A stretch of DNA of 41,192 nt from the IMG/VR virus record IMGVR_UViG_3300007542_000057, positions 1 through 41,192 of that record; one strand, written 5' to 3'. The notes under the pieces were generated by a model that did not search any database, had not been told where the DNA came from, and was given only the letters and a program-made list of their open reading frames with translations. Every line of letters starts with the position of its first letter. The first letter of the stretch is position 1. The DNA comes from a virus. The translations under genes were made by a program, and so were the position numbers. Shown in pieces: positions 27,201 to 33,294 of the stretch.

Positions 27201-29841
27201 AACATTACTTCAAGTTATTTCTAATATAAATCAAGGACTAATAACAAATAATGCATTAGAATTAAGTATAAAATTAGACTCAATTCAAGATTCAAAATCA
27301 CCCACTAAGTCTTTAATGGGTGTTTCAATAGGGATTTTCACTAAAGCATATAATAAAGTAAAAGCATCAATATCAGATAAAAACTACATTCAAAAAACAC
27401 TTGAATCATCTCCATTATACTACTTAGATATGGTACTTGGTGATGGGAAAAGTACAGTATTGTATGATTCTTTATTCAGAAAATTAGCTACTGCTGAACA
27501 GCGATTTAATTACGATATGCGTAAGATTAGAATTAAGATTGAAAAAGCACAAAATAATGTGAAAAAATCTTTAAAAGGAAGTCAAAATGCATTAATAAAA
27601 TCTTCAGCAAAACAATATCTTTATATGTTAGAATTAGAATACCTTTCTAACGCTGACAAAACAAAGGTTAAAAAAGCATCACAATATTTAGAAAAAACCA
27701 TAGACGAAGGGAAGTTAGCAAATAGAGATATAGAAATGCTTGAAGATATTAGAAACGAGTTTGTTGTTGACGGGGATGTTGATATGAAAAAACTTTTCGA
27801 TTCTTTTAACAAAGCTGAAAGAGAATCTATAAAAGTATCTCAAGAAATAAATTCAAGTTTATCTGATAAAGCTATGTATACAGCAGGGGTTATTAGAGGT
27901 CAGAGAATAGATCTACTTAATAACTATGTTCACCACATTGTAACTAGCGATAAATTTGATGGCAAAACTATTGATGATGGGCACGAATTTATGCAGAAGT
28001 TTAATAATTCATTGAAACCATCAACAAAAGCTAAAACATTAGTAGAAAGACAAAATGTTGTTACGGCACTAAACTTTGATATATATAACTCAGTAAACAG
28101 AGGATCTAAACTAACATTATTAGATTATCATTTAAGCGTTCCTATTAAGACTGCTAGAATGACAATGAGACAGGTTAAGGCGAATTTAGAAGAGGAGGGC
28201 GTATATAAAAACAAAAAAGAAATATACGAAGGTATAGATTCATATTTAGAGAATACAATCGAAACTTTTATATTTAACAATATATCATCTATTGGTGGTG
28301 TTGAAATGACCTTAGCTACAATAGCTAAAATAGGATACCAAAGAGCTTTAGTAAGTACAGCAAGGATGACGAATGAGCTTTTATCCAACTTTTCTTACCT
28401 ACTTTTTTACGGCATAAAGGATTGGTCTAGAGGTATGCGACACAGGAATGTTGATCAAGAGGTTATCGCAGAGGCGATGAGTAATCTTGGATCTTTAGCT
28501 TTAGGTAAACTATATTCAGATGCCGGGATGAGATCAAGATTTGCAGAAAAAATTACTACTGATAATCCGGGAGTGAAAGGAAAGAAAAATAAATCCAAAG
28601 TAATGGATGTGTTAGGGGTTATAAATTACTATACTTTAAATCGTGGTGTAAATGCTGTTGATACTATTGCCGAAACAATAATACCTTTCTCTGATCAGAT
28701 GATGACTAGACCTCTCTGGAATGGTGCTTTTGATGCTGCTTTCGAAAAAGAAACAGGGCAAAAATTTCCTGAAGATGGATTTGAAAGAATAGCTGCTAAT
28801 GATCAAGCATTTATGTCTAAGTATAAAGATGCATTAAAAGTTGCTACTAGAAAAGCAGACGATGTGGCGATAGAAGCAGGGGCTTCTAGTGGTATGTTTA
28901 CAGGCATTACTAGAGGTAAAGATTGGAAGACAAACAAAAATGTTTTAAGTGGTGGTCTAAAGTTTTTATTTAGCAACTTTAATAACTATATGACTACATT
29001 TATGAGCTATGAGTATATGTCTTTTAGAAAAGGTTTAAATGCAGCTATGGGTAACGGGACTATAACAAGAAAAGAAGGGTTGCAGCTTATGGCAGCAGTA
29101 ACAACTAGAATGACACTATATACTTGGCTAGGGTCTTTAATTACTAAAGGTGTTGTTGCTTACTTGCTTGAAGCCCTAGGATTAAGAGAAGAAGAGCCTG
29201 AAGATAAAGAAGGTAAAGACACAAAATTCCTTCGCAGTTTTGTTCAAACAGGCTTATCTTTATTCGTAGGGAGAAACTTTGGTAATATGACAAAAGGTGT
29301 TCAGAATCTTATAATAGAAGATATAAATGAAAAATACTTAGACATACTAAGAGACGGTGAGTATGACAAGTATAAAAATTCACTTGCTTACACAATATCT
29401 CCATCGAAAAAACCATACGAAACAACTCAGTTGCAAGACTACATCACTCCGTTTGCAGGACCTTTTGGCAAACTTATAAATTCAGCGAATGCTGCAATCA
29501 GAGTGTTTGAAGAGAAAGGAAAAAAAGAAAAGGATGCAAAAGAAAGACAACTGAAAAGAAAATATAAACTTTTCTTTAGTGACATTCCTGCTGCTTTAGG
29601 TCTGCTGCCATTGTCGAAAGAAGTTGAAAAGGAATTTAATAATTGGATATACAGCGACTTAAAGTATGAGTCTAAGCAAAAGGAAAAAGAAAAAGGAGGT
29701 GAAAAACAAACTTACCCAAAAGCATTTAATATTTCTGACTTAAAAGAGGTTGCTCCTGAACTTTACGAGGAGCTAAAAGCAATTGAGGATGAAACTAAAG
29801 CTATTGAAAAAGAAATAAAAGGTGATTTAAAATCTGATTAA
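21271..29841 (+). CDS. Giant internal virion / polyvalent-type protein with HExxH metallopeptidase motif
   Basis: A 2856-aa protein. Residues 1-65 hold two short related motifs (GSIEDFIAYLQDESKRKMFY and YNVESLEEFESVYG). Residues 80-390 are acidic coiled coil. Residues ~400-530 are hydrophobic (VVQELPILASLGLYL, GQIGFVVGNSLLGATPLAML), followed by EGIEEGLQEGAQYLI (~597-610). HETFH at 931-935 with EEALSEL at 987-993 fits a gluzincin-type metallopeptidase, as in phage polyvalent proteins. A compact conserved region lies at ~1160-1350 (GWYDSRINGAMSF to LTMDRWFMRQYGRITG). The rest is mainly helical with hydrophobic parts near 2370 and 2611-2645. It occupies the place of T7 gp16 but is over twice as long. 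No RNA polymerase DxDGD motif is seen. Confidence 0.8.
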   Translation: MNDKIQQLYNALEGDYNLGSIEDFIAYLQDESKRKMFYEQVIAPRYNVESLEEFESVYGLNVKKKDASEPVGTTKETMVSTTEQAPAEDISSDSVFEYDLTETEKIKAEEEAKAKAGEYDFKPKSQDTPEDKFGIYDTEQDFSAVQGSDISQQVSDTQPKIKQQEEAEAAYQEKINEKFEEIKQSAINQGIIKQEEQEIVEPSGDLFAPVVQDPTIEKLYELTPDLDDRIRNYISLEAEINKNYDDLSDEVKRKIEPAIKRENGNVVGIDYSLLSKEDVDSLIKETKENILFGKKIKGSALANDILENYVEINQVQNKIKIESANNLRSEIEDIQENIKDLSTSLDLSKPEDIEQIKQVEALATNKINEYNRLFEDINSQQVELNAAEIAAKNTELGTSDSVIFSAVETLSGLVVQELPILASLGLYLSEPFTYSPALTRTIAKPKEEALMKWSVETKKKIEEFVPTDTDDVKANFVGNVLGQIGFVVGNSLLGATPLAMLASGTMSMGEMYEEAIENGLSHDDAMNLSVAYGTVSAPLEFLGAKRGIEALAGKSLRKIIIKKVLESGAKDFTKDFAEEAVKFSLVPLLKETLFEGIEEGLQEGAQYLISKGLAETYNALKEEDKPEFIKAKLWSNDFWKELKDNVVLGSIGGKIGGATLNVVGGNVFVGNEYKTIEKMFLDADQMSKIDNQLRAYRRAGKIETDEDLQLAREQVGIVQSAAAEVNNATKTSKINEVQKKKLFQLTAERLSLQKEIEGVTVPALVSDKKKRIEDIDKNISNVISGKFTIEDILSEQQAQKEITPEEKVEAEVTEEAAPEVAVEEKVINETKRVDNIFNETNPEVAEKISDNLVRNKSADFELSSVGQAIVNQATKAAVAIQRVAPNVRVVLHDTTKEYTKFAKEGTRGSYDPPTKTIHIDLSKANKRTVGHETFHSILLESIKSDVELQKLTDNMYKTVNRSLATNPFLKRKLRKFSEKYADNVRSEEALSELFGMLSSDYKKLSVPVKIKIKQFIKKVASRIGLDINYLSEKDLSDLETIELLNTMAARVKEGEAITEEETKPLTDREVEEKVSDKRKEREQKVSDEEIQAIKKVSELSTSIQKSLDFADKSAFNNKLEFKKALQDRFNKDTYNKIKETYNVKDNKSNNDPGLKEYLIDAYLNETLTAIEAYPDALGWYDSRINGAMSFMEELHPELATDKNAESTFKIALAITSNGNKVYDNFVEANRQYEYFKENGQFDENYSIGDQKNGILSTLRFTNKALQSMSMSEFTNFLTSKYIAGDLKYIKDGKKTPLLPGFAVDEEVYGASIFGPKIGNGFFMNLYGEFNQLTMDRWFMRQYGRITGTLLDFDQAKVDKGDARLKKAIKGLGVKRSKVLESIVPDFKNISNEELANKIQKASMDLKKRALFKSDIKLDEVRKSGNNLSKLYSAEVEAPKNSSQRKFINEVFSELQSKLKEDYGIDITIADLQAVNWYPEKALYQTFKADQNIKQGKVNTSDNEQPDYQSAAKKFIKTKGISENKIKENERRRSEQTKREDTNRKSIEQGARQFNKNNIKPSEIKRLKDEIISIKEEVTSNDLKEVAITRAVREQKDDQIPEKTKNRITKLADRLKNKFNKDTDPSIILEDVLANLQRLDTWYETANDTQREDAVRFARKYLGFKEIKTPKIVDYRGRIRKIFSLITDVTKIDLEQQIEIARELKKRDKLTKKEKKILDDSLNEILKELEGEGKLTTSQVKAVIRKFQKIDVFSPSQVDSFVDYMTKVFADADYIAKVRKAESKLPKARSNIKTKTGINEVGPVLYKLFRINPRLIPSQFFETYLDLVDTFSKNKKELNPKNLEKTMEDGQAILNYLNVEATKLDWLSKGFNDYVAENKIKNKGFKEIVGLMKKEGIIDDTDQEIMLKYQSVIDPSKRPKKTEQEIQEEKDELVKDIKDLSKEINPMFSTNDEKLLAEKLKNQIKGKSIDQLSLNELKTLLQVISNINQGLITNNALELSIKLDSIQDSKSPTKSLMGVSIGIFTKAYNKVKASISDKNYIQKTLESSPLYYLDMVLGDGKSTVLYDSLFRKLATAEQRFNYDMRKIRIKIEKAQNNVKKSLKGSQNALIKSSAKQYLYMLELEYLSNADKTKVKKASQYLEKTIDEGKLANRDIEMLEDIRNEFVVDGDVDMKKLFDSFNKAERESIKVSQEINSSLSDKAMYTAGVIRGQRIDLLNNYVHHIVTSDKFDGKTIDDGHEFMQKFNNSLKPSTKAKTLVERQNVVTALNFDIYNSVNRGSKLTLLDYHLSVPIKTARMTMRQVKANLEEEGVYKNKKEIYEGIDSYLENTIETFIFNNISSIGGVEMTLATIAKIGYQRALVSTARMTNELLSNFSYLLFYGIKDWSRGMRHRNVDQEVIAEAMSNLGSLALGKLYSDAGMRSRFAEKITTDNPGVKGKKNKSKVMDVLGVINYYTLNRGVNAVDTIAETIIPFSDQMMTRPLWNGAFDAAFEKETGQKFPEDGFERIAANDQAFMSKYKDALKVATRKADDVAIEAGASSGMFTGITRGKDWKTNKNVLSGGLKFLFSNFNNYMTTFMSYEYMSFRKGLNAAMGNGTITRKEGLQLMAAVTTRMTLYTWLGSLITKGVVAYLLEALGLREEEPEDKEGKDTKFLRSFVQTGLSLFVGRNFGNMTKGVQNLIIEDINEKYLDILRDGEYDKYKNSLAYTISPSKKPYETTQLQDYITPFAGPFGKLINSANAAIRVFEEKGKKEKDAKERQLKRKYKLFFSDIPAALGLLPLSKEVEKEFNNWIYSDLKYESKQKEKEKGGEKQTYPKAFNISDLKEVAPELYEELKAIEDETKAIEKEIKGDLKSD

Positions 29842-29846
29842 AAACT

Positions 29847-30032
29847 ATGCCATTTAAAAGTAAAGCACAAAGGAGATATATGTATGAGAACCTACCTGAA
29901 CTCGCAGCAAAGTGGGAGAAGAAGTATGGATCATCTAATCTACCCGAAAGATTAGCTCCTAAAAAAAATAAGAATGTACTAAAGCCTAAAAAAGTTAGGA
30001 TAAAAACCTCGATAAAACGAATAAAAAGATAG
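29847..30032 (+). CDS. Small basic DUF3008-like protein
   Basis: A 61-aa basic protein. The start MPFKSKAQRRYMYENLPELA is a widely seen opening of small phage and bacterial proteins (MPxKSKAQRR, DUF3008-like). The rest is Lys/Arg-rich. The function is unknown; nucleic acid binding is possible from charge alone. It begins five bases after the giant gene and is the last + strand gene before the convergent - strand block. Confidence 0.75.
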   Translation: MPFKSKAQRRYMYENLPELAAKWEKKYGSSNLPERLAPKKNKNVLKPKKVRIKTSIKRIKR

Positions 30033-30052
30033 CTAAGTTAATTAATATAGCT

Positions 30053-30071
30053 ATTACGAACTCCTCGTAGT
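30053..30071. terminator. Possible weak hairpin between convergent blocks
   Basis: ATTACGA and TCGTAGT can pair (7 bp, one G-T) around the loop ACTCC in the 51-base gap between the last + gene and the last - gene. There is no T-tract on either strand, so it is at best a weak or factor-dependent end signal. Confidence 0.25.
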
Positions 30072-30083
30072 TTGGTCCTTTCA

Positions 30084-30350
30084 TTATATGTTATGGTCTA
30101 GTCTTACAAAGATAGGATTTTTCTTTCCAATTCTATTGGAAGAAAATGTTTGATAGAAAAACTCTACAGCATCTAAGTAGGGAATATCATCTGCTAAAAT
30201 ATCTATAAATACATCTTGATCGTATACTGCTACAATAGTATTATCAATCTCGCTGTAGCCTATTAGTGCATCATCCATACCTGATATTTTCAGAGATCCT
30301 GTATCTCTTAATACTTCTAGTGTTTTTATCTTAAATGGGTCTCTATCCAT
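30084..30350 (-). CDS. Small acidic protein, paralogue of the 31683-31925 product
   Basis: An 88-aa acidic protein. The core has GMDDALIGYSE (24-34), TIVAVYDQDVFIDIL (38-52), YLDAVEFFYQ (58-67) and a GKKNPIFV end (74-81). The product of 31683-31925 has the same order: GFDEAIIGVDE, LIYSCEKCIEIL, YEDAIEHFEYNV, GTKTPIWC. The two are clearly related. I recall this family as small uncharacterised phage proteins that occur singly or in pairs. The function is unknown. It is the last gene of the - strand block and overlaps the previous gene by eight bases. Confidence 0.75.
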   Translation of the reverse strand: MDRDPFKIKTLEVLRDTGSLKISGMDDALIGYSEIDNTIVAVYDQDVFIDILADDIPYLDAVEFFYQTFSSNRIGKKNPIFVRLDHNI

Positions 30351-30741
30351 ATTTAATAATCGTTGCTATACTTTCATCTAACTCATAGGTTAGCTTTATT
30401 ATTTTTTTATCTGAACCAAAATCTGTATTTACAGGTTGGTGTTTTTTAGTTACCGGTAGTCTGACTATATCGTCAATGTTTTTATTTATATTGAATACAT
30501 AAATTCCTTTTTCATCTGACACAACGTAAAGAAAAACTTTATCTAACAACTGAGACTTTTGGTAATTAGCTACCATTTTATATATCTCTATAATTTTAGT
30601 TTGATAGTATGATCTTCTGTTTTTTATCTCAAGAATGTATCTATCTTCTTCAGCATCATATGAGCTGTATTCATCTGAAACCAACTTAAAAGAAGTTTTG
30701 AATTTTTTATTTATAATATTTAGGACATCTTGCTCCGTCAT
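30343..30741 (-). CDS. Putative PD-(D/E)XK-like protein
   Basis: A 132-aa protein. The centre reads EDRYILEIKNR (32-42), with E38-I-K40 as a possible ExK motif, D23, D29 or D33 as a possible upstream acid, and an amphipathic helix after it (YYQTKIIEIYKMVANY). Next come strands FLYVVSDEKGIYVFNI (71-86) and a basic patch LPVTKKHQP (95-103). This beta-ExK-helix-beta layout is that of restriction-like nucleases and of recalled phage proteins of this size. The acid spacing is not certain, so nuclease activity is a guess. The start overlaps the phosphatase stop by four bases (ATGA). Confidence 0.5.
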   Translation of the reverse strand: MTEQDVLNIINKKFKTSFKLVSDEYSSYDAEEDRYILEIKNRRSYYQTKIIEIYKMVANYQKSQLLDKVFLYVVSDEKGIYVFNINKNIDDIVRLPVTKKHQPVNTDFGSDKKIIKLTYELDESIATIIKYG

Positions 30742-31454
30742 AGCTCCATCATACAGTTAATTGCTGTATGTCCACCGAATACTACACCACATCCAATAGC
30801 TTGCTTCTTGAAGTTCTTAGCATACGCTGCTGCGTATGACTTACCATCAACTCCACAACCTACCTGCATTCCGAATATCTTAAAGTTCTTACCTACATTC
30901 CATTCAGTATACGCTTGTGTATGTATATGACCTTGTACGGTTGACATCATATCATTCTTAGATTTAGTCCGGGCTGTGCCTCCTTCTCCGTGAACATACT
31001 GAACACCATCATACACAACCTGCTCAACCCAATTCCAATTAGTACCAAGCACATCATTATAGTTCTTTATCCAACGTGCAGGAATCTGAGAATCAAATGC
31101 CTTACGCATTATTATTCTATCGTGGTTTCCTATACACACATCAGCTTCAGGGAAAGCATCTGCCCACTTACTAATCTCTTGTATGGCATAATCAAGCTCA
31201 TCCCCACCACCCATCCCATCAGGATCTGTTGTATGGAATGACGAATAATGATTATCTATTATATCGCCAATAAATATAACTTGATTGCAATTATATTTTG
31301 AATATGTTTCTTTACAAAAATCAAAGTAACCTTCTAGCGTAAATGGTGCGTGAAGATCTCCTACAACAAGTATTCGTCTTTCGTTTTTGGTTAAGTTTAG
31401 GTAGGCATCTTTTTTATTACCTTTTAATCTTGGTCTAAAATCACTATAGCTCAT
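30738..31454 (-). CDS. Calcineurin-like metallophosphoesterase
   Basis: A 238-aa enzyme with the full motif set of the calcineurin-like family: GDLH (32-35, D-x-H), GDIID (63-67), GNHD (109-112), HGEGG (155-159) and GHIH (175-178). These residues bind two metal ions. Such enzymes hydrolyse phosphoesters; substrates in phages include nucleotides, RNA or protein phosphate, and none can be chosen here. An insertion rich in Gly and Asp (DPDGMGGGDELD, 77-88) lies between motifs II and III. It sits among small uncharacterised genes and overlaps both neighbours by 4 and 11 bases, so it is translated in the same operon. Confidence 0.92.
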   Translation of the reverse strand: MSYSDFRPRLKGNKKDAYLNLTKNERRILVVGDLHAPFTLEGYFDFCKETYSKYNCNQVIFIGDIIDNHYSSFHTTDPDGMGGGDELDYAIQEISKWADAFPEADVCIGNHDRIIMRKAFDSQIPARWIKNYNDVLGTNWNWVEQVVYDGVQYVHGEGGTARTKSKNDMMSTVQGHIHTQAYTEWNVGKNFKIFGMQVGCGVDGKSYAAAYAKNFKKQAIGCGVVFGGHTAINCMMEL

Positions 31455-31632
31455 CTGATATTGATAATTGAATTTCTTTTAGCTCTTCCATCAAGTCTTT
31501 TAATGCAGCACTTAATTCATCAAAATCTCTATCAACTAAAGATTCATAAATGGTATCTACATACTCATATATTTCGTTCATCTTAAAATTAATGTGAGAT
31601 AACCTTTCTTTTTCGTATGAAGATAGATTCAT
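31444..31632 (-). CDS. Small coiled-coil protein, unknown function
   Basis: A 62-aa acidic protein, nearly all helix (YEKERLSHINFKMNEIYEYV and DELSAALKDLMEELKEIQL) with heptad-like leucines and isoleucines. It follows a good promoter (31651-31682) and overlaps the phosphatase gene by 11 bases, so they share a transcript and may act together. No family is recognised. Confidence 0.65.
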   Translation of the reverse strand: MNLSSYEKERLSHINFKMNEIYEYVDTIYESLVDRDFDELSAALKDLMEELKEIQLSISDEL

Positions 31633-31650
31633 TATTTTGTCTTAATAAAA

Positions 31651-31682
31651 CAAAAGTATATATAAGTTTTTAAAAAAACAAA
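31651..31682 (-). promoter_or_regulatory. Bacteroidota promoter, TTTG-N20-TACTTTTG, minus strand
   Basis: Read on the minus strand, TTTG at 31682-31679 and TACTTTTG at 31658-31651 are 20 bases apart, matching the Bacteroidota -33/-7 layout. The ATG of the 62-aa gene is 18 bases past the -7 box. It lies right after the stop of the 80-aa gene, so it would drive the phosphatase group apart from the main replication operon. Confidence 0.7.
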
Positions 31683-31925
31683 TTATAAATGATCAACGCA
31701 CCATATTGGTGTTTTTGTTCCTACATAAGATCCCCTTACATTATACTCAAAATGCTCTATTGCATCTTCGTAATTCATACCTTCACCCACTAATATCTCT
31801 ATACATTTTTCGCAAGAATATATCAACCTAAAAGAGTGCTCATCTACACCAATGATAGCTTCATCGAAGCCATTTGCTATTAACAACTCCTCTTCATCGA
31901 ACCATTCTAATATTTTATCTAACAT
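31683..31925 (-). CDS. Small acidic protein, paralogue of the 30084-30350 product
   Basis: An 80-aa acidic protein (GFDEAIIGVDEHSFRLIYS, then CEKCIEIL, YEDAIEHFEYNVRG and GTKTPIWCVDHL). It shares its order and spacing with the product of 30084-30350. Four cysteines (CEKC plus one near the end) are special to this copy or in part shared with recalled homologues; metal binding is possible but the pattern is incomplete. Unknown function. It lies one base from the upstream 78-aa gene. Confidence 0.75.
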   Translation of the reverse strand: MLDKILEWFDEEELLIANGFDEAIIGVDEHSFRLIYSCEKCIEILVGEGMNYEDAIEHFEYNVRGSYVGTKTPIWCVDHL

Positions 31926-31926
31926 A

Positions 31927-32163
31927 TTATCCGATTGTTATATTGTCTATTTGCTCATTCCAATGGTTTACCATAGCATCGTGCGCCTCCTTTAGACTAT
32001 CGTGCTTATAGAAAGCCTCAGCAGCCTCATTAGCCTGCTCTTCGCAGAACTTATTAACCCTAAGAAAACTACTCTTAGTTTTTGGTGGCATAGGTGCATC
32101 TATCTCATCTAATAACGCAGGTAACATTAATGTCATTAAGTATATTTTTAATTCAGGTGTCAT
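31927..32163 (-). CDS. Small helical protein, unknown function
   Basis: A 78-aa protein. It begins with a hydrophobic helix (ELKIYLMTLMLPALLDEI), followed by PMPPKTKSSFLRVNKFCEEQANEAAEAFY and a last amphipathic helix. The first helix is too mixed with charge to be a sure membrane segment. No family is recognised. The start overlaps the DnaA-domain gene stop by four bases (ATGA), so it depends on that gene for translation. Confidence 0.6.
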   Translation of the reverse strand: MTPELKIYLMTLMLPALLDEIDAPMPPKTKSSFLRVNKFCEEQANEAAEAFYKHDSLKEAHDAMVNHWNEQIDNITIG

Positions 32164-32780
32164 AAGTTTGATATAATAAATTCTTCTAATTTTTCGTATT
32201 CTTTTCTAAATTGCTTATCTGTTTCAATAAGATCCCCTGCTGTTCTTATACCGTGTATAACTGTAGAGTGATCTCGATTACCTAGATACTTACCTATTTC
32301 TTTTAATGTCACGTTTGGCATATTAAACTTTGTTATATAGCAAAACATTTGTCTAGGTACTACAAGCTCTCTTCTTCTGCAAGTAGATAATATTTCTTTT
32401 TTGGGTTGTGCGTAAAATTTAGATAATAAGCTAAGTAGTTTGTCGAATTTTATCCTACCCTTCATACTATTTTCTGATTGCCAACCACCAAACTGATCTA
32501 TACCTAAAGATGCGTTTAACGATACAGGGTTCTCCTTTAATACATATCTATATGATTTAACTACATTATTTGTAACCCCAACATTGTTATTTACCTCAAT
32601 CTTCTCTACCTGACCCCATTCTACCAAGTTCTCTAACTTTTGTCTTGCATCCTTCATTTTTATGGCACTTCCTCTACAAAGTGGTATTATAATACTATCT
32701 CGTGTATACCCTTTTTTTAACAGATTCCTAATATAAATATAGTCTGAATAATCTGTTTTTACATCTTTTACTAATTTCAT
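32160..32780 (-). CDS. Replication-initiator-like protein: winged-helix-like part plus DnaA domain IV
   Basis: A 206-aa protein. The C-terminal ~75 residues match DnaA domain IV: RRRELVVPRQMFCYITKF (135-152), VTLKEIGKYLGNRDHSTVIH (155-176), then the final helix. The GxRDHSTVxH signature, which reads the DnaA box in bacterial DnaA, is complete. The N-terminal half (YIRNLLKKGYTRDSIIIPL, KDARQKLENLVEWGQVEKIE, then SYRYVL) looks like a winged helix. The AAA+ ATPase part of DnaA is absent. It may bind the phage origin or modulate host DnaA. It begins a transcript section after a hairpin terminator and a 71-base leader. Confidence 0.85.
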   Translation of the reverse strand: MKLVKDVKTDYSDYIYIRNLLKKGYTRDSIIIPLCRGSAIKMKDARQKLENLVEWGQVEKIEVNNNVGVTNNVVKSYRYVLKENPVSLNASLGIDQFGGWQSENSMKGRIKFDKLLSLLSKFYAQPKKEILSTCRRRELVVPRQMFCYITKFNMPNVTLKEIGKYLGNRDHSTVIHGIRTAGDLIETDKQFRKEYEKLEEFIISNL

Positions 32781-32851
32781 TTGTTTATTTAATTTATTTA
32801 ATTTAATTTCGTACTATTCCTCGGAAGGGATGTTTTCATAACTTACTTATT

Positions 32852-32877
32852 AAAAGCCCTCAATGAGGGCTTTTTTT
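32852..32877. terminator. Hairpin terminator between zinc-ribbon and DnaA-domain genes
   Basis: AAAAGCCCTC, loop AAT and GAGGGCTTTT form a 10-bp stem. On the + strand it is followed by seven T in all; on the minus strand by TTTTAATAAG, so it can act on minus-strand transcripts just at the TAA of the 53-aa gene. The 70 bases that follow toward 32780 hold an A/T-rich leader and a dyad TTCCTCGGAA, but no visible promoter. Confidence 0.75.
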
Positions 32878-33037
32878 ATTCTTCAGCTTTACTTACACAT
32901 TCATTGCAAAGCACTTGTGAATTGTGAGTGCAATCTAATATAAGATTACCGGATCTCAAACAATTTACACAAAAATTTTGACCAAACTCCCAAAACTGTT
33001 TGTTGAGAGGGTGATGATTTTCTTCTGTTACGTTCAT
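32876..33037 (-). CDS. Small zinc-ribbon-like protein (53 aa)
   Basis: A short frame from ATG 33037-33035 to TAA 32878-32876. It encodes 53 residues with cysteine pairs C23-V-N-C26 and C44-N-E-C47, plus C36 and H38 between, a zinc-ribbon-like spacing. It fills the gap between the VRR-NUC gene and the terminator, reads in the operon direction, starts 14 bases after the upstream stop, and its stop codon touches the terminator. A DNA- or protein-binding role is inferred. The regular cysteine pairs make chance unlikely. Confidence 0.7.
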   Translation of the reverse strand: MNVTEENHHPLNKQFWEFGQNFCVNCLRSGNLILDCTHNSQVLCNECVSKAEE

Positions 33038-33051
33038 ATTATTATTATTAT

Positions 33052-33294
33052 TTATTTACCTCTGTACACTTCGGTTTTAAAACCAAATGCACTAAGTTCT
33101 TTTAATCTGTATTCTTGTAGTTTTGACAGTTTGCCTGTTTCGGTTTTGATTTCGCTAAAGATGACAGCAGCGTCAGGAGGTATTGCGATTACATCGGGGA
33201 TTCCATTCTTATTGGTCTTAATTAATTTAAGAACATAATATCCTTCAGCTTCTAATTCCTTGATCCTTTTGCTTTGTATCTGCTGTTCGGTCAT
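33052..33294 (-). CDS. VRR-NUC domain nuclease
   Basis: An 80-aa single-domain PD-(D/E)XK nuclease. It has NGIPDVIAI (30-38, catalytic D34), FSEIKTETGKLSKLQEYRL (46-64; E48-x-K50, then the Q-x-x-R/K-type helix) and GFKTEVYRG at the end. This is the compact phage form of VRR-NUC. Such enzymes are thought to cut branched DNA and often stand next to SF2 helicases of the kind encoded at 34218-35636, as here with two HNH genes between. Its start overlaps the upstream gene by four bases. Confidence 0.9.
   Translation of the reverse strand: MTEQQIQSKRIKELEAEGYYVLKLIKTNKNGIPDVIAIPPDAAVIFSEIKTETGKLSKLQEYRLKELSAFGFKTEVYRGK

Noticed and set aside
21271-29841. Virion RNA polymerase, as in N4 or crAss-like phages, for the giant protein
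   Set aside because: No DxDGD or T7-type polymerase motif is seen; the host-type promoters also suggest host RNA polymerase.
18673-29841. Tape measure protein of a long-tailed phage
   Set aside because: No sheath, tail tube or tail chaperone genes are present and the order follows podovirus internal proteins.
30730-31241. Plus-strand frames of 66 and 83 aa opposite the phosphatase gene
   Set aside because: They are shadows of the clear metallophosphatase frame and have no promoter or recognisable composition.
33032-33056. ATT triplet run as a repeat element
   Set aside because: A short AT-rich stretch in a leader, typical of this genome and without a unit structure of note.
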